Source of the DNA: Amycolatopsis palatopharyngis
GTDB taxonomy: Bacteria; Actinomycetota; Actinomycetes; Mycobacteriales; Pseudonocardiaceae
Direction: 5' to 3'
Assembly: GCF_003385185.1 (NCBI RefSeq)
Contig: NZ_PQHZ01000032.1
Span: forward strand, 1 to 64,000
DNA: 64,000 bases
In this document: piece by piece, positions 8,608-17,157 of the stretch
How the letters are laid out: every line of letters begins with the position of its first letter
How positions within the stretch are numbered: the first letter of the stretch is position 1
The notes under the pieces: model-generated
What the model was told of the DNA's origin: nothing
What the model saw: only the letters and a program-made list of their open reading frames with translations
The model's database searches: none
Made by a program: the position numbers and the translations under genes

Positions 8608-9864
8608 TCAGCGCTTCCGCTTGCCGGTCGGCTTGGCCCCGCTCCTGCGCTCGGTGGCCTTGGGCGTCCTATTTGGCACACTGGCCGCCGCGGCGTAGGC
8701 CTTCTCCTTACGCAGCTCGCTCGCGAGCGCCTCGTCGTCGCCCGCGTCGAAGTCGTCATCGGCGTCGGAGTCGGCTTCGGCGGAATCCGTGCCGCCCCGC
8801 TCCGCGGTCCTGCGCGCCGCGTTGGCGCGGCGGTCGCGCACCTTCGCCGCCTGCTGCTGGAAGGCCGGTTCCCGCATCTTCAGATCCACCAGCAGCGGCG
8901 TGGCCAGTAGCAGCGAGGAGAGCACACCGGCGAGCATGCCGGTCATCTGCACCAGCGCGAGGTCCTGCAGGGTGCCGACCCCGAGCAGCACGTAACCGAC
9001 GACCATCAGCCCGAGCACCGGCAACAGCGCGATGATCGAGGTGTTGATGGACCGCATCAACGTCTGGTTCAGCGCGAGGTTCGCGGCCTCGGCGTAGGTG
9101 CGGCGGGTGAGGCCGAGCAGACCCCTGGTGTTCTCCTTGACCTTGTCGAAGACCACCACGGTGTCGTACAGGGAGAACCCGAGAATCGTCAGCAGGCCGA
9201 TCACCGTCGCCGGAGTCACCTCGAAGCCGATCAGGGAGTACACACCGGCCGTCACCACGATGTCGTGGACGAGTGCGACGAGCGCCGCAACGGCCATCCA
9301 TCGTTCGAAGTACAACGCCAGGAAGATCGACACCAGAACGAGGAAGACCAGCAGCGCGATCAGCGCCTTCTCCGAGATCTCCTCACCCCAGGACGAGCTG
9401 ACCGCACTGTCGGAGATGACATCGCCACTCGGCTGACCGTTCGCTCCGAGCGGCTGGAACTGCTCGAACAACGCCTGCTTGACCTGCGCGACCTGGGCCG
9501 CGTCCAGGGTGTTCGAGCGGATCTGCACCGCCGCGGCGGCACCGACGCCGACGAGCTGCGCCTCCGAAGCCGGTTCACCCAGGGCGTCGCCGAATACTTC
9601 CTTCGCGTCGTCCTCGGAGATGGGTCCCTCCGCGCCCTGCGCGGGCATCTGGATCTGGGTCCCGCCCTCGAACTCGATGCCGAGGTTGAAGCCCTTGATC
9701 CCGATCGATCCGATGCACACCGCGATGAGCAGGGCGAACACGATGTACCACTTCTTGCGCGCGCCGACGATGTCGAAGGCGCCCGTGCCCGTGTACAGGC
9801 GGTGGCGAATGCTGGTCTTCTGCCCGGTCTTCACGTCACTCCCGGTGCCGTTCACGTCAGCCAC
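8608..9864 (-). CDS. secF: Protein translocase subunit SecF
   Basis: This 418-residue inner-membrane protein works with SecD to drive late protein translocation through SecYEG using the proton gradient. The first TM lies at about residues 38-60, then the periplasmic P1 loop, then five clustered TM segments including FSLYDTVVVFDKVKEN, the classic SecF signature. The C-terminus is long, charged and basic (about residues 345-418). It starts with GTG one base after the secD stop. Its GGAGG ribosome site lies inside the end of secD, so the two are translationally linked. Confidence 0.95.
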   Translation of the reverse strand: MADVNGTGSDVKTGQKTSIRHRLYTGTGAFDIVGARKKWYIVFALLIAVCIGSIGIKGFNLGIEFEGGTQIQMPAQGAEGPISEDDAKEVFGDALGEPASEAQLVGVGAAAAVQIRSNTLDAAQVAQVKQALFEQFQPLGANGQPSGDVISDSAVSSSWGEEISEKALIALLVFLVLVSIFLALYFERWMAVAALVALVHDIVVTAGVYSLIGFEVTPATVIGLLTILGFSLYDTVVVFDKVKENTRGLLGLTRRTYAEAANLALNQTLMRSINTSIIALLPVLGLMVVGYVLLGVGTLQDLALVQMTGMLAGVLSSLLLATPLLVDLKMREPAFQQQAAKVRDRRANAARRTAERGGTDSAEADSDADDDFDAGDDEALASELRKEKAYAAAASVPNRTPKATERRSGAKPTGKRKR

Positions 9865-9865
9865 G

Positions 9866-11611
9866 TCACGCCTCCTTCACGGCCGCGCCGACACGGCGGG
9901 TCGACCGCTTGCCCGCGCCGATCCGCTGCACCGCGCCGAGGCCGGACAGCTTCGGGCTGGACAGCTTCTTGGACTTCGACACAAGTACCACCAGCGGGTG
10001 GGTCACCAGGAAGACCACGATCAGGTCCAGCACGGTGGACATGCCCAGGGTGAACGCGAATCCCTGGACCTCGCCGACCGCGAGGGCGTAAAGCACGGCC
10101 GCGGCAAGGAACAGCACCGCGTCCGAGGCGAGGATGGTCCGTCTGGCGCGGATCCAGCCCCGCGAGACCGCGGACCGGAAGGTCCTGCCCTCCCGCATCT
10201 CGTCCTTGAGCCGTTCGAAGTAGACGACGAACGAGTCCGCGGTGATACCGATCGCGATGATGAATCCGGCGACCCCCGCGAGGTCGAGGGTGAACCCGAT
10301 CCAGCGCCCCAGCAGGACCAGCACCGAGTACACGATGAGCCCCGACAGGGCCAGCGAGAGCACCGTCAGCACGCCGAGGATGCGGTAGTAGAAGAGGCAG
10401 TAGATGAAGACGAGGGCGATACCGACGGCGCCCGCGATCAGCCCGGCCTCGAGCGAGGCCAGGCCCAGTGTCGCCGACACCGTGGTGGCGTCGGAGGACA
10501 CGAACGACAGCGGGAGCGAGCCGTACTTGAGCACGTCCGCGAGCTGCTTCGCCTCGGACTGGGTGAACTGCCCGCTGATCTGTGTGTTGCCGTCCAGGAT
10601 CGCGACCTGGATGTTCGGCGCGGACACCACCTGGGTGTCCAGCACGAAGGCGGCCCTGTCGCCGACGTGCTGAGAGGTGAAATCGGCCCAGGTCTTGGTG
10701 CCCTGGTCCTTGAACGAGAGGTTGACGACCCAGCCGCCCCGCTGCTGGTCGTACCCCGACGAAGCGTCCTCGACCTGTTCACCAGGCAGGAAGCTGGGGG
10801 CGAGTACGTACTTCTCGGTGCCGTCCTCGTTGCACGCCACCAGCGGCAACTGCGGATCGTCGTTCCCGCGCAACGGGTCCTGGCTGGAACACTGCAGCGC
10901 GGCCAGCGCCTGCTGCTGAGCCTGCTGGGCGGCGGCCGCCGCGGCGGGGTCGTCGGGGTTCTCCGCGACCAGCGCCGGGTTCTGCCGGAGCTCCTTGGCC
11001 GCCTTGATCTCGTCGGCGGTCTGCTGGTCGACTGCCGGGCCGTCGTCCCCCCCCGGCTCGGGAGCGGGCTGGTCCTGTTGCGGCGCGGCACCCGGAGCAC
11101 CACCACCGCCGGACTGTTCCGGCTGCTGCTCACCGCTGGGCTGTTGCTCCCCGCTCGGCGGCGCACCGGACTCCTGTCCTGCTCCCTCGCCCGCGTTCTC
11201 ACCACCGGGCGGTACCGCCTGCGGAGGCGCGGCGGGCACGGCCTGGATCACCTCGCGGAAATGCAGCTTCGCGGTCCGGCCCAGGTTCTTCGCCTGCTCG
11301 CCCTCTTCACCGGGAACGGTGATGACGACGTTGCTGCCGTCGAGAACGACCTCCGCACCGCTCACGCCGATGCCGTTGACCCGGGTCTCGATGATCTGAC
11401 GAGCCTGGTTCAGCGATTCCCGGGAAGGCTCGGCGCCGTCCGGGGTACGCGCGGTCAGGATGACCCTGGTGCCGCCCTGCAGGTCGATGCCCAGCTTGGG
11501 CGTCGGCTTACCACCGCCGGTGAAGAACACCAGTGCGTAAAGCACGATGACGATGAGGACGAAGAAGGCGAGATAGCGTCCCGGGCGGATCTGCCCGGCC
11601 GGAGGTGCCAC
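9866..11611 (-). CDS. secD: Protein translocase subunit SecD
   Basis: This 581-residue partner of SecF begins at GTG 11611, with AGGAG 11 nt upstream; upstream frame extension reads as non-coding. It has an N-terminal TM, then the LGIDLQGGTRVIL signature of the P1 domain. A long low-complexity Gln/Pro/Gly/Ala-rich insertion (about residues 125-235) interrupts the extracytoplasmic region, as in other high-GC actinobacterial SecD proteins. The C-terminal five-TM block includes the GxITADSFVVYFERLKDE segment. It is the first of the secD-secF pair, downstream of yajC. Confidence 0.95.
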   Translation of the reverse strand: MAPPAGQIRPGRYLAFFVLIVIVLYALVFFTGGGKPTPKLGIDLQGGTRVILTARTPDGAEPSRESLNQARQIIETRVNGIGVSGAEVVLDGSNVVITVPGEEGEQAKNLGRTAKLHFREVIQAVPAAPPQAVPPGGENAGEGAGQESGAPPSGEQQPSGEQQPEQSGGGGAPGAAPQQDQPAPEPGGDDGPAVDQQTADEIKAAKELRQNPALVAENPDDPAAAAAAQQAQQQALAALQCSSQDPLRGNDDPQLPLVACNEDGTEKYVLAPSFLPGEQVEDASSGYDQQRGGWVVNLSFKDQGTKTWADFTSQHVGDRAAFVLDTQVVSAPNIQVAILDGNTQISGQFTQSEAKQLADVLKYGSLPLSFVSSDATTVSATLGLASLEAGLIAGAVGIALVFIYCLFYYRILGVLTVLSLALSGLIVYSVLVLLGRWIGFTLDLAGVAGFIIAIGITADSFVVYFERLKDEMREGRTFRSAVSRGWIRARRTILASDAVLFLAAAVLYALAVGEVQGFAFTLGMSTVLDLIVVFLVTHPLVVLVSKSKKLSSPKLSGLGAVQRIGAGKRSTRRVGAAVKEA

Positions 11612-11779
11612 GGTCGGTCGTTCTCCTCGAACTGGGTCTTCAGCTGATAGGGCGGTGCCGCTGGTGCCCGTCGCGCCCTCATGAGACCGCCGACACACAC
11701 GCAGCACCGAGACAGTACTCGGTGCTGCGTGAACCCGGCGTTGGGCCCAGGATCTGCCCTGGGACGGACGCCCGCGGTG

Positions 11780-12205
11780 TTACTTCTTGCCGTGCTCCAA
11801 CGGAGGCGCGACCTGTGCACCTTCCTTGGACCGCGCGTCCTCGGCCCGGTCATCGCTTTCGGCACCGTCGGCACTGTCCGAGTCGCTCGCCTCGGCGGCG
11901 GTCAGTTCGGCGTCCTCGCCGTCCTCGCCGTCGGTCTCGACGATCGGCTCGATCTTCTCGCGCACCGCCTGGCGCAGCCACGTGGTGATGACGCCGTCGG
12001 CGATCTCGAGGTCGATCGTGGTCTCGTCACTGGCGTCCGCGACCGTGGCGTACATACCCGATGTCGTCATCACCCGGTCGCCATCGGCCAAGCTGCTCTG
12101 CAGCTCCTGCTGCTGCTGGGCCGCCCTCTTCTGCTTCCGAGTACCCATGATGAGCGGTACTGCGACGACCAGCATCAGCAGCAGCGGGAGGAAAAGGCCT
12201 TCCAT
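11780..12205 (-). CDS. yajC: Preprotein translocase subunit YajC
   Basis: This 141-residue single-TM protein belongs to the SecDF-YajC accessory complex. The start at ATG 12205 gives the expected short N-terminus, one TM (about residues 4-20), then the basic RKQKRAAQQQQEL stretch and the SLADGDRVMTTSGMYATV beta domain typical of YajC. The C-terminal 50 residues are acidic and rich in Asp, Ser and Glu. It is 168 bp upstream of secD. The 164 bp between it and ruvB carries no gene I can see. Confidence 0.93.
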   Translation of the reverse strand: MEGLFLPLLLMLVVAVPLIMGTRKQKRAAQQQQELQSSLADGDRVMTTSGMYATVADASDETTIDLEIADGVITTWLRQAVREKIEPIVETDGEDGEDAELTAAEASDSDSADGAESDDRAEDARSKEGAQVAPPLEHGKK

Positions 12206-12369
12206 GATTCTCCATTCGACGGACGCCGCGTTGCCTCGCCTCACGCCCGGTTTGTGTGGATGTGCTTTATCGAGTGTGCCAGGTACCACTGAGAAAGCCA
12301 GCACCGGTGCCGCGGTGTGGCCCACGACGTGGTACTCGTGCCGTCCGGCCAAACCGCCTGGCCGGACCC

Positions 12370-13473
12370 TCAGTCGAAGAGGCTCGGTCCGAGTTGTTCG
12401 GCCCGCCCCAGGTCGGCCACCCCGCCCGCAGGCGGCGCGAGCCCTAGATGCTCCCACGCCGACGCGGTGGCGACCCGGCCGCGGGGAGTGCGGGCGAGCA
12501 TACCGGCGCGAACCAGGTACGGCTCGCACACCTCCTCAACCGTGGTGGTCTCCTCCCCCACGGCCACGGCGAGAGTGGACACGCCGACGGGCCCACCGCC
12601 GAACGAGCGCACCAGCGCGGTGAGCACCGCGCGGTCCAGCCGGTCGAGGCCGAGCTCGTCGACGTCGTACACCTCCAGCGCGGCACGGACGACCGTTCTG
12701 GTCGCGACTCCGTCCGCCCGCACCTGCGCGTAGTCGCGCACCCGGCGCAGCAGACGGTTGGCGATCCGCGGGGTCCCTCGTGACCTGCGGGCGATCTCCA
12801 CCGCACCCTCGTCCTCGATGCGAATGTCGAGCAGACCCGCCGCGCGGCGCACCACCAGTTCCAGTTCGTCTGCCGTGTAGAACTCCATCTGCCCGGTGAA
12901 GCCGAACCGGTCGCGCAGGGGCCCGGTCAGCGCGCCGGACCGGGTGGTCGCGCCGACCAGGGTGAACGGCGCGATCTCCAGCGGAATGCTGGTGGCACCC
13001 GGCCCCTTGCCGACGACGACGTCGACGCGGAAATCCTCCATCGCCAGGTACAGCATCTCCTCGGCGGGCCGGGCGATGCGATGGATCTCGTCGATGAAAA
13101 GCACGTCCCCCTCGACGAGGTTGGACAGCATCGCCGCGAGATCACCAGCGCGTTCCAGTGCCGGCCCCGAGGTGATCCGGATGGCGGCGTCGAGTTCCGC
13201 TGCGATGATCATCGCGAGACTGGTCTTGCCGAGGCCGGGTGGGCCGGACAGCAGTACGTGGTCCGGCGGTACCCCGCGCATCCTGGCACTTTCCAGCACC
13301 AGTTCGAGCTGTTCACGGACCCGGGGCTGGCCGACGAACTCACCCAGCTTGCGCGGCCGCAAGGTGGTCTCGACCTCGCGTTCACCGGTCTGCGGCAGCG
13401 CCGAGAGCGCCTCCTCGGACGGCGTTTCGTCGAACTCGGCGTGGTCGAACTCGGTCATCGGGTCATCGTGCAC
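12370..13473 (-). CDS. ruvB: Holliday junction branch-migration ATPase RuvB
   Basis: This 367-residue AAA+ helicase forms hexameric rings that pull DNA through RuvA-bound Holliday junctions. Walker A is GPPGLGKTS and Walker B is LFIDEIHR. Sensor and arginine-finger segments appear in LVGATTRSG and LRDRFGF. The C-terminal winged-helix region follows. The likely start is GTG 13473, with GAGG 7 nt upstream; ATG 13458 is an alternative without a ribosome site. Nine bases separate it from the ruvA stop. Confidence 0.96.
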   Translation of the reverse strand: MHDDPMTEFDHAEFDETPSEEALSALPQTGEREVETTLRPRKLGEFVGQPRVREQLELVLESARMRGVPPDHVLLSGPPGLGKTSLAMIIAAELDAAIRITSGPALERAGDLAAMLSNLVEGDVLFIDEIHRIARPAEEMLYLAMEDFRVDVVVGKGPGATSIPLEIAPFTLVGATTRSGALTGPLRDRFGFTGQMEFYTADELELVVRRAAGLLDIRIEDEGAVEIARRSRGTPRIANRLLRRVRDYAQVRADGVATRTVVRAALEVYDVDELGLDRLDRAVLTALVRSFGGGPVGVSTLAVAVGEETTTVEEVCEPYLVRAGMLARTPRGRVATASAWEHLGLAPPAGGVADLGRAEQLGPSLFD

Positions 13474-13482
13474 GCCGTGACC

Positions 13483-14103
13483 TCATCGCTTGCGCCCGAG
13501 GGTGGTGAGTGCGGCGCGAAGCACCGTGGAGGTCGTGCCGTCGGCGTGTTCGGCGAGTACCGCCTCCACCGCCTGTTCCGCCTGTTTAGCCGGAAAGCCG
13601 AGCCCGAGCAGTGCCTCGACCACCTCGGCCCGTATCGCGGCGACGCCGGTGGCCGCGCCAGCGATACCAGCCGCGGCCGTATCTGACGGTTCGCCACCAC
13701 CCACGGCGGTGACCTTGTCCCTGAGCTCCAGGGTGAGCCGTTCGGCGCCCTTGCGGCCGATTCCCGGAACCTGGGTGAGCACGGTGATGTTGCCCTCGGC
13801 GAGCGCGGTACGGAGCTTGTCGGGCTCGAGTACCGCCAGCGCGGCGAGCGCGATGCGAGGACCGATACCGGACACGGTCTGCAGCAGGCCGAACAGCTCC
13901 CTGGCCTCGGCATCGGCGAACCCGAACAGCGTCAGCGAGTCCTCCCGGACCACGAGCGCGGTGTGCAGCCGGATCTGCTCACCACGGCGCAGGGTCGCCA
14001 GCGTCGCCGGGGTGGCCTGCACGGCCATTCCCACCCCGCCGACCTCGACCACCACGTGGTCCAGGCCGACGGAGAGCACCTCGCCTCGTACCGAGGAGAT
14101 CAT
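13483..14103 (-). CDS. ruvA: Holliday junction DNA helicase subunit RuvA
   Basis: This 206-residue protein binds four-way junctions and loads RuvB. The N-terminal OB-fold domain begins MISSVRGEVLSV. Two helix-hairpin-helix segments follow, LLQTVSGIGPRIALAAL and VLTQVPGIGRKGAERL. A flexible Ala-rich linker leads to the C-terminal RuvB-binding domain with LLGLGFPAKQAEQAVEAVL. Its start overlaps the ruvC stop by 4 bp, so translation is coupled. Confidence 0.96.
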   Translation of the reverse strand: MISSVRGEVLSVGLDHVVVEVGGVGMAVQATPATLATLRRGEQIRLHTALVVREDSLTLFGFADAEARELFGLLQTVSGIGPRIALAALAVLEPDKLRTALAEGNITVLTQVPGIGRKGAERLTLELRDKVTAVGGGEPSDTAAAGIAGAATGVAAIRAEVVEALLGLGFPAKQAEQAVEAVLAEHADGTTSTVLRAALTTLGRKR

Positions 14104-14726
14104 CGCGTCGTTCCCGTTCTCTTGGTTGCGGTATTCGCCCTGGCCGAGCCTGTGCCGCGAGGCGCGGCGGCACGCGCGGCCGCGGCCAGTCTTGCCTTGT
14201 GCTTACGCGCCAGCTCGGCGGCCCTCGCCTCCGCGTCGGCCACGCGGGCGCGCATCGGCTCGCGCCACAGGTGACAGATCGCCAGTGCCAGCGCGTCGGC
14301 AGCGTCGGCGGGAGTGGGCGCCTGCGCGAGTTTGAGCAGGCGGGTCACCATGATGGTGACCTGGGCCTTGTCCGCCCGCCCCGAGCCGGTGACGGCGGCC
14401 TTGACCTCGCTTGGGGTGTGGAAGACGACCGGCAGACCGCGACGTGCGGCGGCGAGCGCCACGACGCCCCCGGTCTGCGCCGTGCCCATCACCGTGCGCA
14501 CGTTGTGCTGACTGAACACCCGCTCGACCGCGACGGCCTGTGGCTTGTAGGTGTCGAGCCATTCCTCGACGCCCTCCGCGATCCGGAGCAGCCGGACGGC
14601 CAGGTCAGCGTCCGCCGGGGTGCGGACGACGTCGACGGCTACGCAGCTGACCGAACGTCCCGTGCCGCCGTCGACAACGCCGAGCCCGCACCGCGTGAGC
14701 CCCGGATCGACGCCGAGTACTCGCAC
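14100..14726 (-). CDS. ruvC: Crossover junction endodeoxyribonuclease RuvC
   Basis: This 208-residue Mg-dependent resolvase cuts Holliday junctions. The RNase H-like fold begins MRVLGVDPGLTRCGLG, with the first catalytic Asp. The second acidic residue is in VAVERVFSQHN. The C-terminal acidic pair is in ADAADALALAICH. The C-terminus is extended and basic (about residues 170-208), beyond the usual E. coli length, as in other actinobacteria. It is the first gene of ruvC-ruvA-ruvB. Its upstream region carries the palindromic repeat array at 14835-14923. Confidence 0.95.
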   Translation of the reverse strand: MRVLGVDPGLTRCGLGVVDGGTGRSVSCVAVDVVRTPADADLAVRLLRIAEGVEEWLDTYKPQAVAVERVFSQHNVRTVMGTAQTGGVVALAAARRGLPVVFHTPSEVKAAVTGSGRADKAQVTIMVTRLLKLAQAPTPADAADALALAICHLWREPMRARVADAEARAAELARKHKARLAAAARAAAPRGTGSARANTATKRTGTTR

Positions 14727-14834
14727 CTGACCACCTCTATCGCCGCGACCGCCGGATCGAACCGACCCCGAACACCAGTTCGAGGTGGGAGCCTACCGGC
14801 GGCGGGCCGTCACGCCGTTCAGGACTCGCCGGAC

Positions 14835-14923
14835 GCGCGCTTTCCCGGGAAAGTGCGCTGGGTGGGGCCCAGGACCTGGGACGCGGGCGGCGCCGCCTCG
14901 CACTTTCCCGGGAAAGTGCGAGG
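14835..14923. repeat. Two-copy palindromic repeat array (CCCGGG-centred family)
   Basis: Two palindromes share the core CTTTCCCGGGAAAG. The left one is centred at 14846/14847 and is imperfect. The right one, 14896-14923, is a perfect 28-bp palindrome whose inner 20 bp are GCACTTTCCCGGGAAAGTGC. The centres are 63 bp apart. The same core and spacing occur in the array at 24778-24926. It lies between ruvC (start 14726) and the DUF4262 gene (stop 15002), in the 275-bp gap that otherwise shows nothing I recognise. Confidence 0.85.
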
Positions 14924-15001
14924 ACTCGGGTGAGGCCCCGCGAGGACTCGGGTGAGGACGGCCGGGACGGCCGGAACGCCGAGACAGTCCGTTGTGGATA
15001 G

Positions 15002-15526
15002 TCAGGGGCCGTCGTGCCCGGGAGTCCAGCTCTCCGGCTTGCCACTGACGGTGAGCACGGGCTGCCATTCGGCGAACCCGTCGGGAGCGTCGGCGGCCCA
15101 CGGCCACTGCCCGTCCGGGGTGGCGACGATGATCTGCAACGCGGGAAAGTCCCCGTCGGGATACACGAGGAAGGCGCTGCCGAAGAACTCGGGATAGTGG
15201 CCCTTCGCGACCCGTTCGAACGTCAGTGGCACACCCTCGAAAAAGTTCTCGTAGAGTTTGCCGCACTCGAACCGCTCGCCCGCAGCCGCACGATCGACGT
15301 AGGCGTCGAGCAGTACCGAGGCGATCTCGCTGGGCAAGCCCACCACGACCGCCTCAGGCACTTCGTGCAACGCCCAGGCGCACACGGTGAAGCTGTACCC
15401 CGAGCCGGCGTCGTCAGCGGGAACCGAGATAACGGCATTACCCCGCTGTTCGCCCTGGGCGACGATCCACTCGCGGAGTTCTTCTTCACTGATGGCAGGA
15501 GCGGCTTCCGTCGTCACGGCGGACAT
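15002..15526 (-). CDS. DUF4262 domain-containing protein
   Basis: This 174-residue soluble protein starts at ATG 15526; longer frames upstream read as non-coding. The sequence matches my memory of DUF4262: SFTVCAWALHEVPEAVVVGLP near residue 50, a central ENFFEGVPLTFERV stretch, YPEFFGSAFLVYP and IIVATPDGQWPW. The domain is found in actinobacteria and proteobacteria and has no established function. It is not obviously coupled to its neighbours. Confidence 0.75.
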   Translation of the reverse strand: MSAVTTEAAPAISEEELREWIVAQGEQRGNAVISVPADDAGSGYSFTVCAWALHEVPEAVVVGLPSEIASVLLDAYVDRAAAGERFECGKLYENFFEGVPLTFERVAKGHYPEFFGSAFLVYPDGDFPALQIIVATPDGQWPWAADAPDGFAEWQPVLTVSGKPESWTPGHDGP

Positions 15527-15592
15527 TGTGCCGTATCGGGTCGCACACGCACAGTGCCCTGCACGAAGCCCTACTCGAAACGAGGGTGGTAC

Positions 15593-15633
15593 GCGCCGGG
15601 AAATCCTCCCTTGCAAGGAAAATCTCCCGGCGC
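15593..15633 (-). terminator. Hairpin downstream of yebC
   Basis: An inverted repeat with 9-bp arms, GCGCCGGGA at 15593-15601 and TCCCGGCGC at 15625-15633, lies 17 bp beyond the yebC stop. There is no T-run, so this is a possible terminator or a structured RNA end, not a classical intrinsic terminator. Confidence 0.45.
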
Positions 15634-15649
15634 ACGCACCAGTTCGTAC

Positions 15650-16399
15650 TCAGCCGACCTCGGCCAGCACCTCGTCGGAAACGTCAAAATTCGCGTACAC
15701 GTTCTGCACGTCGTCGCAGTCCTCGAGGGCGTCGATCAGCTTGAAGACCTTCTTGGCACCATCGGCGTCCAGCGGCACGTTGACCGAGGGCAGGAAGCTG
15801 GCGTCGGCCGACTCGTAGTCGTACCCCGCCTCCTGCAGCGCGCTACGGACGTCGACGAGGTCGGTAGCCTCGGAGACGATCTCGAAGCTCTCTCCGAGAT
15901 CGTTCACCTCCTCCGCACCCGCGTCCAGCACCGCCAGCAGCACGTCGTCCTCGGCGAGATCGTTCTTCGGCATGATGACGACGCCCTTGCGGTTGAACAG
16001 ATACGCCACCGAACCCGGATCGGCCAATGTGCCGTTGTTCCGTGTCAACGCGGTCCTGACCTCGCCTGCCGCACGGTTCTTGTTGTCGGTCAGGCACTCG
16101 ATCAGCACGGCCACACCGTTCGGGCCGTAGCCCTCGTACATGATCGTCTGCCAGTCGGCGCCGCCGGCTTCCTCACCGGCGCCGCGCTTGCGCGCCCGCT
16201 CGATGTTGTCCTGCGGCACCGAGTTCCGCTTCGCCTTCTGGATCGCGTCGAAGAGCGTGGGATTGCCCTCCGGATCGCCACCGCCGGTTCGCGCGGCGAC
16301 CTCGATGTTCTTGATCAGCCTCGCGAACAGCTTGCCCCGCTTGGCGTCGATGGCGGCCTTCTTGTGCTTCGTGGTGGCCCACTTGGAGTGGCCGCTCAT
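15650..16399 (-). CDS. YebC/PmpR family protein
   Basis: This 249-residue protein begins MSGHSKWATTKHKKAAIDAKRG, the invariant YebC opening. It contains AKRNSVPQDNIERA and MYEGYGPNGVAVLIE, all typical. Members were described as transcriptional regulators, and more recently as factors that help ribosomes through difficult sequences; which applies here is not visible. It sits 59 bp downstream of pdxT, matching the pdxT-yebC order of mycobacteria (Rv2604c-Rv2603c). Confidence 0.93.
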   Translation of the reverse strand: MSGHSKWATTKHKKAAIDAKRGKLFARLIKNIEVAARTGGGDPEGNPTLFDAIQKAKRNSVPQDNIERARKRGAGEEAGGADWQTIMYEGYGPNGVAVLIECLTDNKNRAAGEVRTALTRNNGTLADPGSVAYLFNRKGVVIMPKNDLAEDDVLLAVLDAGAEEVNDLGESFEIVSEATDLVDVRSALQEAGYDYESADASFLPSVNVPLDADGAKKVFKLIDALEDCDDVQNVYANFDVSDEVLAEVG

Positions 16400-16458
16400 C
16401 TCTCCTCCATCTCGTCGATGCGTCCGGCCGGAACATGATCGCCCCCGGCCCGACAGTG

Positions 16459-17079
16459 TTACGCGTCCCGCACCATGCGCACGAACAACCGGTGCACCCG
16501 CTCGTCGCCGGTGATCTCCGGATGGAAGGCGGTGGCGAGCACCGCCGCCTGCCGTACCGCGACGATCCTAGCGGCCGCGTCCCCGGCGTCCGCCGTATCC
16601 GGCACTCGGGCGAGCACCTCGACGCCGTCACCGGTCTTCTCCACCCAGGGAGCACGGATGAAAACCGCGTGCAACGGGTCGCCGTCGATACCGTCGAACT
16701 GCAGGTCACCCTCGAAGGAGTCCACCTGCCTGCCGAACGCGTTGCGACGCACGACGATGTCCAGGCCGTCGAGCTGGCGCTGGTCCGGACGACCGTCCAG
16801 GGCCTGTTTGGCGAGCAGGATCATCCCGGCGCAGGAGCCGAAGGTCGGCATCCCCTCGCCGATCCGCTCGCGCAGCGGCTCCAGCAGCTCGAACGACTCG
16901 AGCAGCCGCGACATGGTGGTCGACTCGCCGCCCGGCAGCACCAGCCCGTCCACTTCGGACAGTTCCGCGGGGCGACGGACCGGAAGCACCCTGGCTCCGG
17001 CGTGCTCCAGCATGGCGGCGTGCTCCCGCACGTCGCCCTGCAGTGCGAGCACGCCGACCAACGGCTGCGCCTGGGACAC
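16459..17079 (-). CDS. pdxT: Pyridoxal 5'-phosphate synthase glutaminase subunit PdxT
   Basis: This 206-residue class I-like glutaminase supplies ammonia to PdxS for PLP synthesis. It has VGVLALQGDVREH at the start, the GGES segment of the oxyanion region, the nucleophile in FGSCAGMI (about residue 82) and the His-Glu pair in AFHPEITGD. I chose GTG 17079, which gives the canonical N-terminus; an upstream ATG would add 12 unusual residues. PdxS is about 3.6 kb away, unlike the adjacent pair in most genomes. Confidence 0.93.
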   Translation of the reverse strand: MSQAQPLVGVLALQGDVREHAAMLEHAGARVLPVRRPAELSEVDGLVLPGGESTTMSRLLESFELLEPLRERIGEGMPTFGSCAGMILLAKQALDGRPDQRQLDGLDIVVRRNAFGRQVDSFEGDLQFDGIDGDPLHAVFIRAPWVEKTGDGVEVLARVPDTADAGDAAARIVAVRQAAVLATAFHPEITGDERVHRLFVRMVRDA

Positions 17080-17157
17080 CCTGCCACCTGCCTTCTCAAC
17101 GATTGCGCAGGTCAAGCATACCGAGGTGCTGTGTGGCGCGGCCGTGGGGCGGTGCCC

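Noticed and set aside
9479..11647. A 722-codon plus-strand frame opposite secD/secF
   Set aside because: Shadow of the Gln/Pro-rich secD sequence; secD and secF motifs on the minus strand are decisive.
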